Shown in pieces: positions 12,616 to 13,998 of a DNA stretch of 13,998 bases. The DNA comes from Verrucomicrobiota bacterium. GTDB taxonomy: Bacteria > Verrucomicrobiota > Verrucomicrobiia > Chthoniobacterales > UBA10450. The translations under genes were made by a program, and so were the position numbers. The stretch spans positions 1 through 13,998 of the forward strand of contig QHOM01000132.1 in NCBI GenBank assembly GCA_003218785.1. Direction: 5' to 3'. A model generated the notes under the pieces. That model did no database searches. It saw only the letters and a program-made list of their open reading frames with translations, and had not been told where the DNA came from. How positions within the stretch are numbered: the stretch's first letter is position 1; every line of letters begins with the position of its first letter.

Positions 12616-13998
12616 CTAATCGTAAGGAGAATAGTCAGGCTCAAATCGTTGCGTCGGCACGAACGTCTCATCCCTCTCAATAAAAGCGCGGCGATGCCGG
12701 CGCGGAACGAGTTCGTCTTCGTCCGAGTCCGGCGCGACGACCTTGGTACGGCCGGAGGGCAAACGATAAATCAGCCTTCCATCAGAGGTGATGCCAATCA
12801 TCTGAGGACGCGTTGAACCCGTACGGCCTTGCGACGAAGCAACTCGCTTCTTTTTACTCTGCGAACTCGTCTGATTCGTATTGGCAGGCCTCGGTGTGGC
12901 GTTCGTTTGCGCTAAGTTTTCGACGGTCGTCGCTGGAGCGGTCGCGGTTTCGCCTAGCGAATTCGCGGGGTTTGCAGCGGCTTCGAGTTGCGCATTTGAT
13001 GTCTGCCCCGAAGGCGTTCGGGGCTCAACATTTGGCGACGCGGCCGGCGCTGAACTCGCTGCGGTACTTTGGATTGCCGGCGTTGGTGAAGATTCCCGGA
13101 CGCCAACGAGAACACCAATTGGTTTTGGCCCATGATGATGCCCCAAGATCCTGCCGATGTCCTGCGAGAATAACAATACCGCGATGACCGCTGCCGCTAT
13201 AATCAGGGCACTGGCAGCCAGCGCGATTCGCCGCAGCCGCTCGGGTCGCCGCTTTGTGGTCCGTGGAATCTTTGAAATTAGCGGAATGCCAAATCGGCGT
13301 GCCAATCTCTGCCTGCGCTCAATCTTCAGCAGGCACTGACGAATCATCTCCGCCAGTGCAACCGGGTCTTTTGGGCGTTGATCGGGATTGCGACGCAACA
13401 TTTGGGAGAGCAAAGCCCGCAAGGGTTTTGGAAACACTTGGAGCTCTCCACGGCGCAGCTCTGCCGAAGGCGCGGCGGTCGTCAGCAGAAAGTACATTGT
13501 CGCGCCGAGAGAATAAACTTCTGATCGGAAATCGGTTGTTCCATTTTTCAATTGCTCAGGACTGGCGAAGTGCGATGCCACAGAAGAACTTTCTTCGCGC
13601 CCGTCACTTCCGTTGAGCTCGTCGAGCTCGCCACGCGCCGAGTCCGTCTCCCGAATGCTTTCGGAAGAGGACTTGAGTTCAGCCAGGCCGAAGTTCAGTA
13701 GCTTGACGAATGGCCAACTACCTTCGGGCGTCGGTCCTGGAACGATCATTAAGTTGGACGGCTGAATAGCGCAGTGCGCAAGCTTGTGAAACTTGGCCGT
13801 CGAAAGCACGCTGACTATTTGCTCTGCCACGCGTAACACGGCATCGGCCGGCATTGGGCCATGCTGGGCAACCCATGCAGCAAGTGTTTCACCGGGCAAT
13901 TTTTCGGAGACGTAAACGTAATTTCCGCCCTCACGTCCAAAATCAAAAACCTTGGCGATATTGACGTGACGCAGTCTCTCCACGGCGCGTGCCTGCTC
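12616..13998 (-). CDS. Transmembrane Hanks-type pseudokinase (partial, N-terminus off the right edge)
   Basis: The frame is open to the window edge; the visible part starts within helix alphaC (EQARAVERLRHVNI, at 13998). It has the kinase fold: hinge 'YVYVSEKL', a catalytic-loop position reading 'HCAIQPSNLM' where active kinases have HRDxKxxN, 'LLNFGLAEL' in place of DFG, 'ASPEQL' for the APE region and 'SEVYSLGATMYFLL'. The catalytic Asp is Ala (13768-13770), the loop Lys is Gln, and DFG Asp is Asn (13693-13695), so phosphotransfer is unlikely. A Lys/Arg-rich linker, one membrane helix ('IALAASALIIAAAVIAVLLF') and a long Ser/Pro/Thr-rich extracytoplasmic tail follow, ending in a more structured 'GITSDGRLIYRLPSGR' motif and a charged C-terminus. 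Likely a scaffold or sensor at the membrane. It converges with the GH75-like gene (75-bp spacer, nothing identified). Confidence 0.85.
   Translation of the reverse strand, partial: EQARAVERLRHVNIAKVFDFGREGGNYVYVSEKLPGETLAAWVAQHGPMPADAVLRVAEQIVSVLSTAKFHKLAHCAIQPSNLMIVPGPTPEGSWPFVKLLNFGLAELKSSSESIRETDSARGELDELNGSDGREESSSVASHFASPEQLKNGTTDFRSEVYSLGATMYFLLTTAAPSAELRRGELQVFPKPLRALLSQMLRRNPDQRPKDPVALAEMIRQCLLKIERRQRLARRFGIPLISKIPRTTKRRPERLRRIALAASALIIAAAVIAVLLFSQDIGRILGHHHGPKPIGVLVGVRESSPTPAIQSTAASSAPAASPNVEPRTPSGQTSNAQLEAAANPANSLGETATAPATTVENLAQTNATPRPANTNQTSSQSKKKRVASSQGRTGSTRPQMIGITSDGRLIYRLPSGRTKVVAPDSDEDELVPRRHRRAFIERDETFVPTQRFEPDYSPYD

Noticed and set aside
1..13998. CRISPR array, rRNA, riboswitch
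   Set aside because: No regularly spaced direct repeats, no rRNA-like sequence and no recognisable aptamer pattern were seen on reading either strand.

Overview
The window looks like a chromosomal segment of a moderately GC-rich (by eye about 55%) free-living bacterium. My best guess is a soil Verrucomicrobiota of the Spartobacteria / Chthoniobacter / 'Ca. Udaeobacter' type. This rests on gene style (site-specific integrase type, Hanks-type membrane kinase-like protein, GH75-like protein, TIGR00300-family enzyme), weak Shine-Dalgarno signals and short palindromic intergenic elements of the kind common in that group. It is an inference and not proof.

Layout. 1-1078 (minus strand): an accessory patch with the start of a GNAT acetyltransferase, an HAD hydrolase, and a tyrosine recombinase (to 2185) that is broken by a +1 frameshift removing its catalytic His and Tyr from the reading frame. 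2414-2486 (plus): tRNA-Thr(UGU), lying on the upstream side of the integrase. 2542-3452 (minus): a secreted tandem-retropepsin protein decayed by three frameshifts. 3490-5553 (minus): priA, intact but with a short in-frame gap between its helicase lobes. 5613-8134 (plus): a membrane-anchored lytic transglycosylase and a PolX/PHP DNA polymerase. 8188-10164 (minus): a two-gene unit for arginine/ornithine breakdown. 10328-12540 (plus): two small unknown genes, a TMEM14-like membrane protein and an anchored GH75 chitosanase-like protein. 12616 to the right edge (minus): a transmembrane kinase-like protein whose HRD and DFG motifs are both degraded, i.e. a predicted pseudokinase.

How the genes work together. 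The clearest functional unit is 8188-10164: an arginine-dihydrolase-like enzyme and an ornithine-cyclodeaminase-like enzyme encoded side by side. They correspond to the two halves of the fused cyanobacterial AgrE/ArgZ protein and together would convert arginine to proline plus ammonia. priA, polX and the lytic transglycosylase are housekeeping (replication restart, gap repair, wall remodelling). The left 3.5 kb is a decaying accessory region: integrase and retropepsin are both broken, and integron-like GTTAGGC/GCCTAAC heptamers sit exactly at the ends of the HAD gene. Palindromic intergenic elements abut or supply the stop codons of several genes on the right.
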